A DNA stretch of 51,666 bases from Candidatus Hydrogenedentota bacterium (GCA_903837785.1 CAILVY010000368.1:1-51666); one strand, 5' to 3'. Positions 17,973 through 26,303 are shown, counted from the stretch's first letter. The notes: a model not told the origin generated them from the sequence alone. Translations and numbers: made by a program.

Positions 17973-19035
17973 CCGCCGCGCGGTCGAAGATCTCTTCGCG
18001 GGTGATGCCCGCCACGTCGTACATGGCGAAGATGTTCTCGTCGGGGGTCTCCGGCGGGATCGTGTGCGAGGCGGCCAGGATGTAACCGCCGCCGTCGGAA
18101 GTCATGCCTTCGATGAGCCGGGCCGTCGCCTGCCGCACTTCCGCCTCCGTGCCGTTGGGGAGCACGCCTTGCGTGTCCACCCCGCCCATGAACGTGAGTT
18201 GCCGCCCGAATTCCCGCTTGAGGCTCAAGGGTTCCATGCCGGGGCAATTGCACTGCACGGGATTCAGGATACTGACGCCGATTTCAATCAGATCGGGGAT
18301 GATATCCCGCAGCGCGCCGCAACAGTGATAGGCCACGGGCAAGCCCCGCCGCGTTCCCACGTCGGCCACCCGGCGCAGATGCGGCTTGATCTGTTCGCGC
18401 CACAGGTCCGGACTCATGATCAGCGCCTGCTGCCCGGCCACGTCGTCGCCGAGCCAGAGCCAATCGACGTCGAAACGTTCACACGCCGCCACAGAGAGCA
18501 TAACCGAGAAATCCGCGCAGCGCGCAAACATCGTGTCAATCATCTCGTGATGCACCGCGAGGTCAAGGATGGCGTCTTCCATCCCGCGCAAGCGCCAGTA
18601 CATCTCGAAAACGCACGGAGAGACATCGACGCCGACGAAGGAATCGCCGCGGCGCTCAAGGACGGGCAGCATGCGTTCCAGCAGGAATTCCGCGTGCTGC
18701 GCGGGAAAGCGATAAGCCAGGACCTCTTCCGGGGACGCGCCCGCGAGCGGGAAGGCGTCAATCTGGTTGAATTCCCCGCGCTTGACCCAACGCACGCCCC
18801 AGAAATCCACGTGCGAGTCGCCCTCGTGTTCGTGCACCACGCCTTCCATGGCGTAGTTGTTGTTCACCCAGGTTTGGCGGACATCGTTGCCCATGGCCTC
18901 GGCGACCCGATCCGCCGGGATCTCCAGCAAGGCGGCCAATCGCCGCGTCGTGGAGGGGTGAAACCACATGAACACCGGCACGCGGCCGGAAGACTCGCGG
19001 CGCAATGCCGCATAGACGCGATCCCTGGCAGTAAT
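17935..19035 (-). CDS. URO-D family methyltransferase-like protein, probable AUU start
   Basis: A protein of about 366 residues of the uroporphyrinogen decarboxylase/cobalamin methyltransferase superfamily. It ends in a TIM-barrel half with VAYHCCGALRDIIPDL, NPVQCNCPGMEP and LTFMGGVDTQ; the H-C and downstream C positions resemble the zinc site of MtbA/MtaA-type methyltransferases. The family's N-terminal signature (T-x-R-x-R-V-x-A-A-L) is found only if translation begins at ATT 19035, which reads (I/M)TARDRVYAALRRE. AAGGAGG lies eight bases upstream of that ATT. The first ordinary start is TTG 19005, which would remove the signature and has no such site. Its end overlaps the beta-helix gene. 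Likely a corrinoid- or demethylation-linked enzyme. Confidence 0.8.
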   Translation of the reverse strand: MTARDRVYAALRRESSGRVPVFMWFHPSTTRRLAALLEIPADRVAEAMGNDVRQTWVNNNYAMEGVVHEHEGDSHVDFWGVRWVKRGEFNQIDAFPLAGASPEEVLAYRFPAQHAEFLLERMLPVLERRGDSFVGVDVSPCVFEMYWRLRGMEDAILDLAVHHEMIDTMFARCADFSVMLSVAACERFDVDWLWLGDDVAGQQALIMSPDLWREQIKPHLRRVADVGTRRGLPVAYHCCGALRDIIPDLIEIGVSILNPVQCNCPGMEPLSLKREFGRQLTFMGGVDTQGVLPNGTEAEVRQATARLIEGMTSDGGGYILAASHTIPPETPDENIFAMYDVAGITREEIFDRAAAMRRDAGASARP

Positions 19036-19114
19036 GGGCCGGCCCTCCTTCCTGTTCGAAGAGACACTAAGCCACCGCTTTGGCCGGAATCAAGCGCCCG
19101 GAATGCGGCCCCGG

Positions 19115-19130
19115 CAATAACCGATTATTG
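19115..19130. promoter_or_regulatory. Perfect inverted repeat in the divergent region before the phosphate operon
   Basis: CAATAA-CCGA-TTATTG is a perfect 6-bp dyad. It abuts the Pho-box-like repeat and overlaps a TTGACT (19128-19133) that could be a -35 for the phosphate genes. Possible operator. Confidence 0.35.
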
Positions 19131-19137
19131 ACTGCGG

Positions 19138-19155
19138 CCTAACACGAACCTAACA
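19138..19155 (+). promoter_or_regulatory. Pho-box-like direct repeat upstream of the phosphate-transport operon
   Basis: CCTAACA occurs twice (19138-19144 and 19149-19155) with a four-base spacer, giving an 11-bp period. Known PhoB/PhoP boxes are pairs of about 7-bp direct repeats with 11-bp period (CTGTCAT in E. coli; TTAACA-type in Bacillus and cyanobacteria). A weak TTGACT-N17-TAACAG pair overlaps it. The distance to the first start is about 120 bases. Confidence 0.45.
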
Positions 19156-19276
19156 GAGCACGCCCAGAATAGGGGTGTCTGGGAAATATCCGAGCGATAA
19201 GGCAAGGTTCCTGCAAACAGAGACGCTGGTCCGGAAGGACGGGCGGCCATAATGAAGCCAGACGGAGGCGAGGCCA

Positions 19277-19903
19277 ATGTTCAGAAGCATCCTTCCCCAG
19301 GAAACAAGCTTTTTTGACTATTTCGAGCAGCACAGCCGCCTGTGTTGCGAGGCATGCCATGAACTCTATGCCATGCTCTCCGGCGCGGGCGATCTCGCCG
19401 TGCGCGCCGCCCGGATCAAGGAGATCGAACGCGAAGCCGACTCCGTGACGCATGCGTGCACGGACGCGCTGCACATGACCTTTGTGACACCTCTCGACCG
19501 CTCGGACATCCTCACCCTGATTCAGCGGCTCGATGACGTGGCCGATTCAATCGAGGCGATCGCCGCGCGGCTGTCCATGTACGAGATTGCGGAGGGCCGT
19601 CCCGAAGCGCGCGCGCTCGCCGATGTGCTCGTGCGCGCGAGCCAGGAAATTGCCCAGGCGGTATCAGGCCTGCGCGATTTGCGGAACACGGACATGATCA
19701 GAAAGCACTGCATGGCCCTGTTTGATCTGGAGAGCGAGGGAGACACCCTCATGCGCTCGGCGTTGGCGGATTTGTTCAAGCACGAGTCCAACGTGATTAC
19801 TGTCATCAAGCTGAAGGAGATCTTCGAGCGGCTGGAGAAGGCCACGGACCGGTGCGAGACTGTGGGCAACGTCATCCTCGGCATCGTGATAGAGGCGTCG
19901 TAA
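19277..19903 (+). CDS. PhoU-like/DUF47 phosphate transport regulator, copy 1
   Basis: A 208-residue all-helical protein of the DUF47 (PhoU_div) family, which accompanies Pit-type phosphate transporters and is thought to regulate them in the cytoplasm. Visible are MFRSILPQETSFFDYFEQHS, the conserved IKEIEREADSVTHACTDALH, LDDVADSIEAIAARL, and ALFDLESEGDTLMRSAL with the E-x-x-x-D metal-type motifs of the PhoU fold. GGAGG lies nine bases ahead of the ATG. Four bases separate it from the pit copy, and it is duplicated at 21068-21694 with the same length and closely similar sequence. A Pho-box-like repeat lies upstream. Confidence 0.92.
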   Translation: MFRSILPQETSFFDYFEQHSRLCCEACHELYAMLSGAGDLAVRAARIKEIEREADSVTHACTDALHMTFVTPLDRSDILTLIQRLDDVADSIEAIAARLSMYEIAEGRPEARALADVLVRASQEIAQAVSGLRDLRNTDMIRKHCMALFDLESEGDTLMRSALADLFKHESNVITVIKLKEIFERLEKATDRCETVGNVILGIVIEAS

Positions 19904-19907
19904 TCGC

Positions 19908-20939
19908 ATGGACCCCATCTTCCTCATCATCGTAGGCACAATCTGTGTCGCCCTGCTCTTTGACGTCATCAACGGATTCCATGACGCCGCAAACTCGATC
20001 GCGACGATTGTTTCGACCCGGGTCCTGTCGCCGCGCGCCGCGGTGCTCTGGGCGGCCTTCTTCAACTTTGCGGCCATGTTTGTCTTTCCGGCGGAGGTGG
20101 CAAATACGATTAAAAAGATCGTCCATATCGATGCCAGCGATCCGGGCTTCGTATTTGTGGTGCTTGCCGCACTGCTCGGCGCAATCCTCTGGGATCTGAT
20201 CACGTGGTGGGCCGGACTGCCCACGAGTTCCTCCCATGCGCTCATCGGGGGGCTCGTCGGGGCGGGCATCGCGCACAAGGGCGTTGGCGTGATCGAGTGG
20301 TCCAAAGTCTGGGCGACCGTGAAGTTCATTCCGCTCGCCCCGCTCATCGGTCTGGCCATCGGCTTTGTCCTGATGGTGCTCGTCTTCTGGGGTTTCCGCC
20401 GCTGGCGGCCCATGGCCGTGGACCAGTTGTTCCGCAAACTCCAGTTCATCTCGGCCGGGCTCTACTCGCTGGGGCACGGCGGCAACGACGCGCAGAAGAC
20501 CATGGGCGTGATCGTGGCCCTGCTCGTGGCCGGCGGCTACATGGACAAAGAGGTCCAGCTCTCTCTGACGCACTGGAACACGCTTTGGATCATTCTCGCC
20601 TGCCATGTGGCGATGGCCATCGGCACGGCCTTTGGCGGCTGGCGCATTGTGAAGACGATGGGCATGCGCATCACAAAACTGAGGCCGGTGGGCGGTTTCT
20701 GCGCCGAAACCGCCGGCGCCGCCACCCTGTTCATGGCCACGCACGCGGGCATTCCGGTATCGACCACGCATACGATTACGGGGGCGATTGTGGGCGTTGG
20801 CGCGGTCAACAACCTCTCCGGCGTCAAGTGGGGGGTGGCGACGCGCATCGTGTGGGCCTGGTTTCTCACGATCCCGTTCTCGGCCTTCATTGCCGCAATT
20901 TGCCTCGAACTCATCAAGGCAGCACATCCGGCTCTCTGA
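19908..20939 (+). CDS. pit: Pit-family low-affinity inorganic phosphate transporter, copy 1
   Basis: A 343-residue inner-membrane protein with about ten helices. Both inverted-repeat signatures of the PiT family (SLC20-like) are present: DVINGFHDAANSIATIVSTR near residue 18 and LGHGGNDAQKTMGV near residue 190. It also has AGLPTSSSHALIGG and GIPVSTTHTITGAI, the paired P-x-S-x-x-H loops at the transport site. It moves metal-phosphate complexes with protons, or phosphate with sodium. It follows the PhoU-like gene by 4 bases and is repeated as a second copy at 21699. Compared with the second copy, this one has the standard AANS rather than AATS in the first signature. Confidence 0.95.
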   Translation: MDPIFLIIVGTICVALLFDVINGFHDAANSIATIVSTRVLSPRAAVLWAAFFNFAAMFVFPAEVANTIKKIVHIDASDPGFVFVVLAALLGAILWDLITWWAGLPTSSSHALIGGLVGAGIAHKGVGVIEWSKVWATVKFIPLAPLIGLAIGFVLMVLVFWGFRRWRPMAVDQLFRKLQFISAGLYSLGHGGNDAQKTMGVIVALLVAGGYMDKEVQLSLTHWNTLWIILACHVAMAIGTAFGGWRIVKTMGMRITKLRPVGGFCAETAGAATLFMATHAGIPVSTTHTITGAIVGVGAVNNLSGVKWGVATRIVWAWFLTIPFSAFIAAICLELIKAAHPAL

Positions 20940-21067
20940 TGCGCAGATTACGCGGCCCCATGGGTCCGCGTTGGATGATTTCACCCGCGCGGGTCTGCTA
21001 CACTATCCACTGGGTGATCGCTCCTCCTAATGTCCAAGCAGCCAACGTCTAGGTGGAAAGGTGAGCC

Positions 21068-21694
21068 ATGTTTCGCAGCATTCTCCCCAAAGAGACCAAT
21101 TTTTTCGAGTACTTCGAGCAACACAGCCGCTACGGCATCGAAGCGTGCAAAGAGCTTTTCGCCATGCTCTCGGCCGGAGGCGATATGCCCGTGCGCGCCG
21201 CGCGAATCAAGGAAATCGAGCGCGAAGCCGATTCCGTGACGCACGCGTGCACGGACGCGCTTCACAAGACCTTCATCACGCCCATCGACCGCTCTGAGAT
21301 TCTGGGGCTGATGCAGCGGATGGACGACGTGGTGGATTCGATTGAGTCGATTGCCTCGCGCCTGGTGATGTACGAAATCCAGGAAGTGCGTCCGGAGGCG
21401 ACGGCGCTTGCCGACGTGCTGGTGCGCGCCAGCAAAGAGATCGAACTGGCCGTCACCGGCCTGCGCAACATGAAGAACGCGGACACGATCAAGCAGCACT
21501 GCATCGTGCTCTTCGACCTCGAAAACGAGGGGGATATCCTGATGCGTTCGGCGCTGGCCGACCTCTTCAAGCACGAGACGGACGCCATCAAAGTCATCAA
21601 GTGGAAAGAGCTTTTCGAGCGGTTGGAGAAGGCGACCGATCGTTGCGAATCCGTGGCCAACACGATCCAGGGCATTGTAATCGAAAGTTCCTGA
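21068..21694 (+). CDS. PhoU-like/DUF47 phosphate transport regulator, copy 2
   Basis: Second copy of the PhoU-like gene, again 208 residues: MFRSILPKETNFFEYFEQHS, IKEIEREADSVTHACTDALH, MDDVVDSIESIASRL, LFDLENEGDILMRSAL and FKHETDAIKVIK. Differences from copy 1 are mostly conservative and clustered in surface helices, so both copies appear functional. AGGTGAG precedes the ATG. It is followed by a pit copy after four bases. Control may be read-through from the first pair, since no strong promoter is visible in 20940-21067. Confidence 0.92.
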   Translation: MFRSILPKETNFFEYFEQHSRYGIEACKELFAMLSAGGDMPVRAARIKEIEREADSVTHACTDALHKTFITPIDRSEILGLMQRMDDVVDSIESIASRLVMYEIQEVRPEATALADVLVRASKEIELAVTGLRNMKNADTIKQHCIVLFDLENEGDILMRSALADLFKHETDAIKVIKWKELFERLEKATDRCESVANTIQGIVIESS

Positions 21695-21698
21695 TCAC

Positions 21699-22730
21699 AT
21701 GGATCCGATGTGGACGCTAGTCATAATCACAGTGGGTGTCGCGCTGGCCTTTGATGTCATCAACGGGTTCCATGACGCGGCCACCTCCATTGCAACCATC
21801 GTTTCGACGCGCGTGCTTTCGCCGCGTGCGGCGGTGCTTTGGGCGGCGTTCTTCAACTTTGCGGCCATGTTCGTCTTCCGGCCCGAAGTGGCGCACACGA
21901 TCAAGAAGATTGTCCATATCGATCCGCAGGATCCCGGCTTCGTCTTCGTGGTCTTTGCGGCCCTGATGGGCGCGATTATCTGGGATCTGCTCACGTGGTT
22001 CTGGGGGCTGCCAACCAGTTCTTCCCACGCACTCATCGGCGGGCTCGTGGGCGCGGGGATGGCGCACAAAGGGTTTTCCGTCATCGAGTGGGGCAAAGTC
22101 TGGGCAACCGTGAAGTTCATTCCCCTGGCGCCGCTCATCGGGCTCGCGATCGGTTTCGCCATGATGGTGTGCATCTACTGGATATTCCGCCGCTGGCGGC
22201 CCGGCCACGTGGACCAGCTCTTCAAGCAGCTCCAGTTTGTGTCAGCAGCCCTGTACTCGCTCGGCCATGGCGGCAATGACGCGCAGAAGACCATGGGCGT
22301 TATCGTGGCGCTCCTCATCGCGGCCAACAAGCTCGGGGAAGACACGGAACTGTCGCTGTGGAATTCCGACACGCTGTGGATTGTGGTTTCGTGCAACGTG
22401 GCCATGGGCATCGGCACGGCCATGGGCGGGTGGCGCATCGTCAAGACGATGGGCATGAAGATCGCCAAACTGAAGCCTGCGGGCGGATTCTGCTCGTCCA
22501 CGGCGGGCGCGCTGACGCTCTTCATGGCGACCCATATGGGAATACCCGTTTCCACGACGCACACGATCACCGGAGCGATCATCGGGGTCGGGGCCACCAC
22601 AAACCTGTCGGGCGTGAAATGGGGGGTGGCCCGAAGCATCGTTTGGGCGTGGGTGCTTACGATCCCCTTGTCGGCCTTCGTGGCCGCAGTGGTGTTTGAC
22701 GCCATCGCCTTCTTCCATCCCAGCTTCTGA
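21699..22730 (+). CDS. pit: Pit-family low-affinity inorganic phosphate transporter, copy 2
   Basis: A 343-residue Pit transporter co-linear with copy 1: DVINGFHDAATSIATIVSTR, GLPTSSSHALIGG, LGHGGNDAQKTMG and GIPVSTTHTITGAI. Its first signature has Thr where copy 1 has Asn (AATS against AANS). That position lies in the N-D-x-A-N-x core of PiT proteins, so ion coupling or affinity may differ. The loop after the central helix also diverges (KLGEDTELSLWNSD). It converges on ppk1 with only 22 bases between stop codons, linking uptake and polyphosphate storage on the chromosome. Confidence 0.95.
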   Translation: MDPMWTLVIITVGVALAFDVINGFHDAATSIATIVSTRVLSPRAAVLWAAFFNFAAMFVFRPEVAHTIKKIVHIDPQDPGFVFVVFAALMGAIIWDLLTWFWGLPTSSSHALIGGLVGAGMAHKGFSVIEWGKVWATVKFIPLAPLIGLAIGFAMMVCIYWIFRRWRPGHVDQLFKQLQFVSAALYSLGHGGNDAQKTMGVIVALLIAANKLGEDTELSLWNSDTLWIVVSCNVAMGIGTAMGGWRIVKTMGMKIAKLKPAGGFCSSTAGALTLFMATHMGIPVSTTHTITGAIIGVGATTNLSGVKWGVARSIVWAWVLTIPLSAFVAAVVFDAIAFFHPSF

Positions 22731-22752
22731 TGGCCGGTTCCGGAGGGGGCAG

Positions 22753-24753
22753 TCAGGCGCCGTTGGCCAGCTGCAGAAAGTAGCGGTGGGTTTCGCTCTG
22801 TGCCCGATGCTTCTCGCCTTCGCCGTCAATGTAGCGATTCGTCTGCATCTGGTCCAATTCGCGCGCTTTGAAATTGTCCGCGGCCTGAATCGCCATCATA
22901 TCCAGGACCTGTCGCCGGAGGGCGGGATCATAGATGGGGAAAGCCACTTCGACACGCCAGTCGATATTGCGTTCCATCAAATCGGCCGAACTCATGTACA
23001 CAACCTGGTCCGTGCCCTTGCCGAACACATACGCCCGCTGATGCTCGAGAAAGCGATCGAGGATGGAAATCGCCCGGATGTTCTTGTGCGGGAGCACCGC
23101 ATAGGTTGTCCGGACCACGAGGTCAATCTTGACGCCGGCGTCGGCGGCCTCCTGGAGCTTGGCAATGATCTTTGCGTCGGTCAGATGGTTGGTCTTGACG
23201 AAGATGCGGCCTTCGGCGCCCTTGGCCGTTTCGCGCGCGATGAGCCGCGAAAGCGTCTTGCGCGTGTTGAAGGGAGAAACCATCAGGTGCTTGAACTTGG
23301 GGGGCGTCAGCGCGCGGATGCCCGTGGCCTGATCGAAGAAGCTGAAGATGTCATCCACCTCGTTCGTCAGGCGCCGGTCGGCCGTCAGGAGCAGGCTGTC
23401 CACGTACAGGTCGCCGGTGACCTCGTTGAAATTCCCGGTCGACAGGCCGGCGTACAAGGAGCCTTCGCGCTGGATGAGCAGCAGCTTGCCGTGCACTTTG
23501 AGCGGCGGCAACCCATACACGACGTGTGCGCCCTCTTCCTGCAGCCTCTCGGAGATGCGGATGTTGTTCTCCTCGTCAAAGCGGGCCTGCAGCTCGATCG
23601 AGACCGTCACTTTCTTGCCATTGCGGGCCGCGTTGATGAGTGCATTGACGATTCTCGACGGGCTCGCCGCCCGGTAGAGCGTCATCTTGATGGCCTCGAC
23701 CTTCGGGTCGATGGCCGCTTCGCGCAGGAGCCGGATCAGGTGGTCAAAAGACTGATACGGATACGTGATCAGCAGGTCTTGCTTCCGGATGATGTCGAGC
23801 ATGGGGATGCGCTTGCCGTCCAGGACGGGGTGCTTGGCCTGCTCGAGTTCTTCGAAACAGAGGTCTGGCCGCCGCACGGGGAAGCGCATCAGGTCGCGCA
23901 TGTTGTGATATCGTCCGCCCGCGATGACGGTGTCGTCCGGCCCGACGTTCAGTTCCTTTTTCAGCCATTTGAGGAGCCCGCTCGGCATCTCGGCATCATA
24001 AACGAGCCGCGTCGGGCGGCCGCCTTTGCGCTGGCGCAGCACCTTCTGCATCTTCCGCACATAGCCTTCGGAGAAGTCGTTGTCGATGTCCAGTTCCGCG
24101 TCGCGCGAGATCTTGAACTCGAAGGCCTCGATGCGCTCGTACTCGAAAATGTAGAAGACCTCGTCGAGGGAGTGCCGAATCACGTCGTCGATGTACATGA
24201 TATTGCCGTTGGGCAGCGCGACGAAGCGCGGCAGGGTGGACGGGAGTTCGAGAATGGCGTAGCGGGGCTTTTTGCCCCACATTTTCACGCCGAAATAGAG
24301 GGCGCCGTCCGTGAGTTGCGGCATGGGCCGCTCGTCGCAGAGGATGACAGGCACGAGGCTCGGCAGAACCATCTCATGGAAGTACTCCTGGAGCCAGCCG
24401 TGCAGTTCCGGGGAGTGTTCGTCGATTTCCTTCTGCGTGAGCACCCGCACGCCCTGATCCCCAAGCGCGGAGATAATCGCGGCATACGCGGCCTGGAATC
24501 GCTCATCGAGGTCCTTGGCCTCTTCCGCCACCACTTCGAGGACGTCCGCCATGCGGCGTTTGCCCAGTTCGATCATCCGGTGCATGCTCGCCACGCGGAC
24601 TTTGAAGAATTCGTCCATGTTCGACGAGAAGATGCCCAGGAACTTCAGGCGCTCAAGCAGGGGGTTGCGTGGATCCTCGGCTTCCTGCAGCACGCGTTCG
24701 TTGAACGAGAGCGTTGAGATCTCACGGATTTGATAGATGTTCTTGATGCCCAT
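22753..24753 (-). CDS. ppk1: Polyphosphate kinase 1
   Basis: Reversibly polymerises the gamma-phosphate of ATP into polyphosphate. The 666-residue protein, near the family's usual 690, has the N domain (SFNERVLQEAEDPRNPLLER; FFKVRVA), an H domain and two phospholipase-D-like C domains. Autophosphorylation His421 lies in KVHGKLLLI and the second catalytic His571 in FLEHQRAYVF. GLSTGNFNE and SSADLMERNIDWRVEVAFP are also present. Start 24753 (MGIKNIYQ) is chosen because AAGGGG lies about eight bases upstream; an open frame runs 20 codons further. It converges on the duplicated Pit genes. An 8-bp GC hairpin (24786-24803) sits in its leader. Confidence 0.95.
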   Translation of the reverse strand: MGIKNIYQIREISTLSFNERVLQEAEDPRNPLLERLKFLGIFSSNMDEFFKVRVASMHRMIELGKRRMADVLEVVAEEAKDLDERFQAAYAAIISALGDQGVRVLTQKEIDEHSPELHGWLQEYFHEMVLPSLVPVILCDERPMPQLTDGALYFGVKMWGKKPRYAILELPSTLPRFVALPNGNIMYIDDVIRHSLDEVFYIFEYERIEAFEFKISRDAELDIDNDFSEGYVRKMQKVLRQRKGGRPTRLVYDAEMPSGLLKWLKKELNVGPDDTVIAGGRYHNMRDLMRFPVRRPDLCFEELEQAKHPVLDGKRIPMLDIIRKQDLLITYPYQSFDHLIRLLREAAIDPKVEAIKMTLYRAASPSRIVNALINAARNGKKVTVSIELQARFDEENNIRISERLQEEGAHVVYGLPPLKVHGKLLLIQREGSLYAGLSTGNFNEVTGDLYVDSLLLTADRRLTNEVDDIFSFFDQATGIRALTPPKFKHLMVSPFNTRKTLSRLIARETAKGAEGRIFVKTNHLTDAKIIAKLQEAADAGVKIDLVVRTTYAVLPHKNIRAISILDRFLEHQRAYVFGKGTDQVVYMSSADLMERNIDWRVEVAFPIYDPALRRQVLDMMAIQAADNFKARELDQMQTNRYIDGEGEKHRAQSETHRYFLQLANGA

Positions 24754-24785
24754 CGCCGGCCCCTTGATCGGACTGGGATGACGGC

Positions 24786-24803
24786 GCCCGCCGCACGGCG
24801 GGC
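24786..24803. repeat. Perfect GC inverted repeat in the ppk1 leader
   Basis: GCCCGCCG (24786-24793) and CGGCGGGC (24796-24803) are perfect reverse complements around CA. It lies between the Nudix-MBL stop and the ppk1 start on the minus strand. No U-tract follows in the minus direction, so it is not a classical terminator; it could attenuate or stabilise the ppk1 message. Confidence 0.4.
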
Positions 24804-24839
24804 TTCGCGGCATCCACAGTCTTCGTATACGTTACCGCT

Positions 24840-26303
24840 TTATGCCGGAGGCCCCTCGATGCGGAGTCCAAGGCGGGCCAAATGCGCCCTGAGCTGCTGC
24901 TCCGCCAGGGGCCATGTCTCACGTCCAACATCATCATACGCCTTTTCCATGAGGTCGTCCACTGTGCGCGCGCCCGAGTCCCAGGCGGCGCGGATCCGCG
25001 CCTCGCGCGCCTGCCGGTGCGCGATGAGTCGGCGCAGCTCGCCGCGGCCACTCTCGCCGAAGCTGGGCAGGCCGTGACCGGGCACCGTGAAGCGCACGTC
25101 CTCCTGCAGCAGACGCTCCAGGCTCGCCAGGTACTGCGTCATGTCGCCGCCGTAGTCCGGTGATATCAGAATCGTCCCCGGATTGGCCATCATGTCGCCG
25201 CAGAGCAGCGAACCGGTACTCTCCTCGAGAAAACACAGGTGCCCGGCGTTGTGCCCGGGGGTGTGCAGGCAACGGATGCGCCACGGCGGATTCCCCGCGA
25301 CCTCGATTACTTCTCCGTCGCTCAGGAAACGGTCGACGGCGAAGCCGGCCTCCCGCGCCGCGGCCTCATGGCACCAGATCGGAGCGCCGAAGGCCGTGCG
25401 CAGGAACGGCGCGGCGCCCGCGTGGTCCTTGTGCGCGTGCGTGAGCAGGATCGCGGCGACGCGGCCTCCCAGGACCGCCAGATGCTCCAGCAGCGTGCGC
25501 AGGTGCTCCTGTTCGTCCGGGTCCGTCGCGCCTGGATCGACCACGTAGAGCTGTTCCTCTCCGATGACCACGCAATTCGTGTAGGCCGCCGGCGGCAACG
25601 TGTGCGAATGCACGGGGAGAATCAGAATGCCTGGACGCGTCTCGAAGAGATCCGGCATGTTCGGGTTTCGGAACGGCACACGGCGCAGCCAGTCGAGCAG
25701 TTCCGGCGGCCGGAGTTGTTCGAGATGGCGCAGGATAACCGCCACGGGCGTCGAGAGCTTCAACAGCCCCATGTGCCAGCGCCAGCGGGCCTCCCCCGCG
25801 CGGAGCCAATCCAATCCAACGATTTCCCCATCCGCTTCCAGGACTTCCCCGGAGAAATCTCCCGAATAGTTGCACAGGAAGTACTGGGTGTGAAAGCGCG
25901 CCGGCGAAAATCCCGGCGTGATCCACACGCCCGCCGGCGCGAAATCCTCCGCGTGAATGCGGAGTCCGAAGCGATCCAGGATCTGAGCGAACGTCTCCCG
26001 GTGCGCGTGAATCGCACGCCGGGCCGTCTGCAGCGGCTCCGGGTCGGGCTGCGGCCCCCGCGCCAGCATCAGTCCGGTTTCCTCGAAGACCTCGCGGGCG
26101 GCCGCGAACATGGCGAGCGCCTGCTCGGAGTTTTCGGCCCCCACGACATGCCGCGCATCATCGTTCCGATCCAGTGCGCCGCCCGGGAAGGCGTGATGCC
26201 CCCCCATGAACGCCAGCTTGACGTTGCGGCGCACGAGCAGCGTCTCGTCGTCCCGCAAAATGACGACGGCGGCGGCTTTGCGCGGCGTGACAGCCATACT
26301 CAT
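24840..26303 (-). CDS. Nudix hydrolase-metallo-beta-lactamase fusion protein
   Basis: A 487-residue two-domain protein. Residues about 8-200 form a Nudix domain with FPGGALD at 39-45 and REVFEETG at 70-77. The Nudix box is widened by about 16 residues, as in the NUDT19/NUDT7-like CoA-pyrophosphatase group. Residues about 215-480 form a complete MBL hydrolase with THAHKDHAG, HTPGHNAGH, LLCGDMM and TVPGHG, so all metal ligands are present; the C-terminal helices resemble LACTB2 and glyoxalase II-like enzymes. A fusion would couple nucleotide or CoA-ester cleavage to thioester or phosphodiester hydrolysis, which is an inference. A second ATG two codons inside is equally possible. ppk1 follows 86 bases downstream. 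Confidence 0.85.
   Translation of the reverse strand: MSMAVTPRKAAAVVILRDDETLLVRRNVKLAFMGGHHAFPGGALDRNDDARHVVGAENSEQALAMFAAAREVFEETGLMLARGPQPDPEPLQTARRAIHAHRETFAQILDRFGLRIHAEDFAPAGVWITPGFSPARFHTQYFLCNYSGDFSGEVLEADGEIVGLDWLRAGEARWRWHMGLLKLSTPVAVILRHLEQLRPPELLDWLRRVPFRNPNMPDLFETRPGILILPVHSHTLPPAAYTNCVVIGEEQLYVVDPGATDPDEQEHLRTLLEHLAVLGGRVAAILLTHAHKDHAGAAPFLRTAFGAPIWCHEAAAREAGFAVDRFLSDGEVIEVAGNPPWRIRCLHTPGHNAGHLCFLEESTGSLLCGDMMANPGTILISPDYGGDMTQYLASLERLLQEDVRFTVPGHGLPSFGESGRGELRRLIAHRQAREARIRAAWDSGARTVDDLMEKAYDDVGRETWPLAEQQLRAHLARLGLRIEGPPA

Larger units (their letters stand above)
19277..22730 (+). repeat. Tandem duplication of the PhoU-like/pit gene pair
   Basis: Units 19277-20939 and 21068-22730 are both exactly 1663 bases. 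Each holds a 208-residue PhoU-like protein and a 343-residue Pit protein separated by four bases. The proteins are co-linear without gaps and clearly more alike than unrelated homologues (about three quarters identical by eye). DNA third positions have diverged, so the duplication is not recent. The 128 bases between units carry no clear Pho-box and only a weak promoter. Confidence 0.9.

Noticed and set aside
20940..21067. An independent promoter and Pho-box for the second PhoU-like/pit pair
   Set aside because: A TACACT-like -10 occurs but no -35 at proper spacing, and the CCTAACA repeat is absent.
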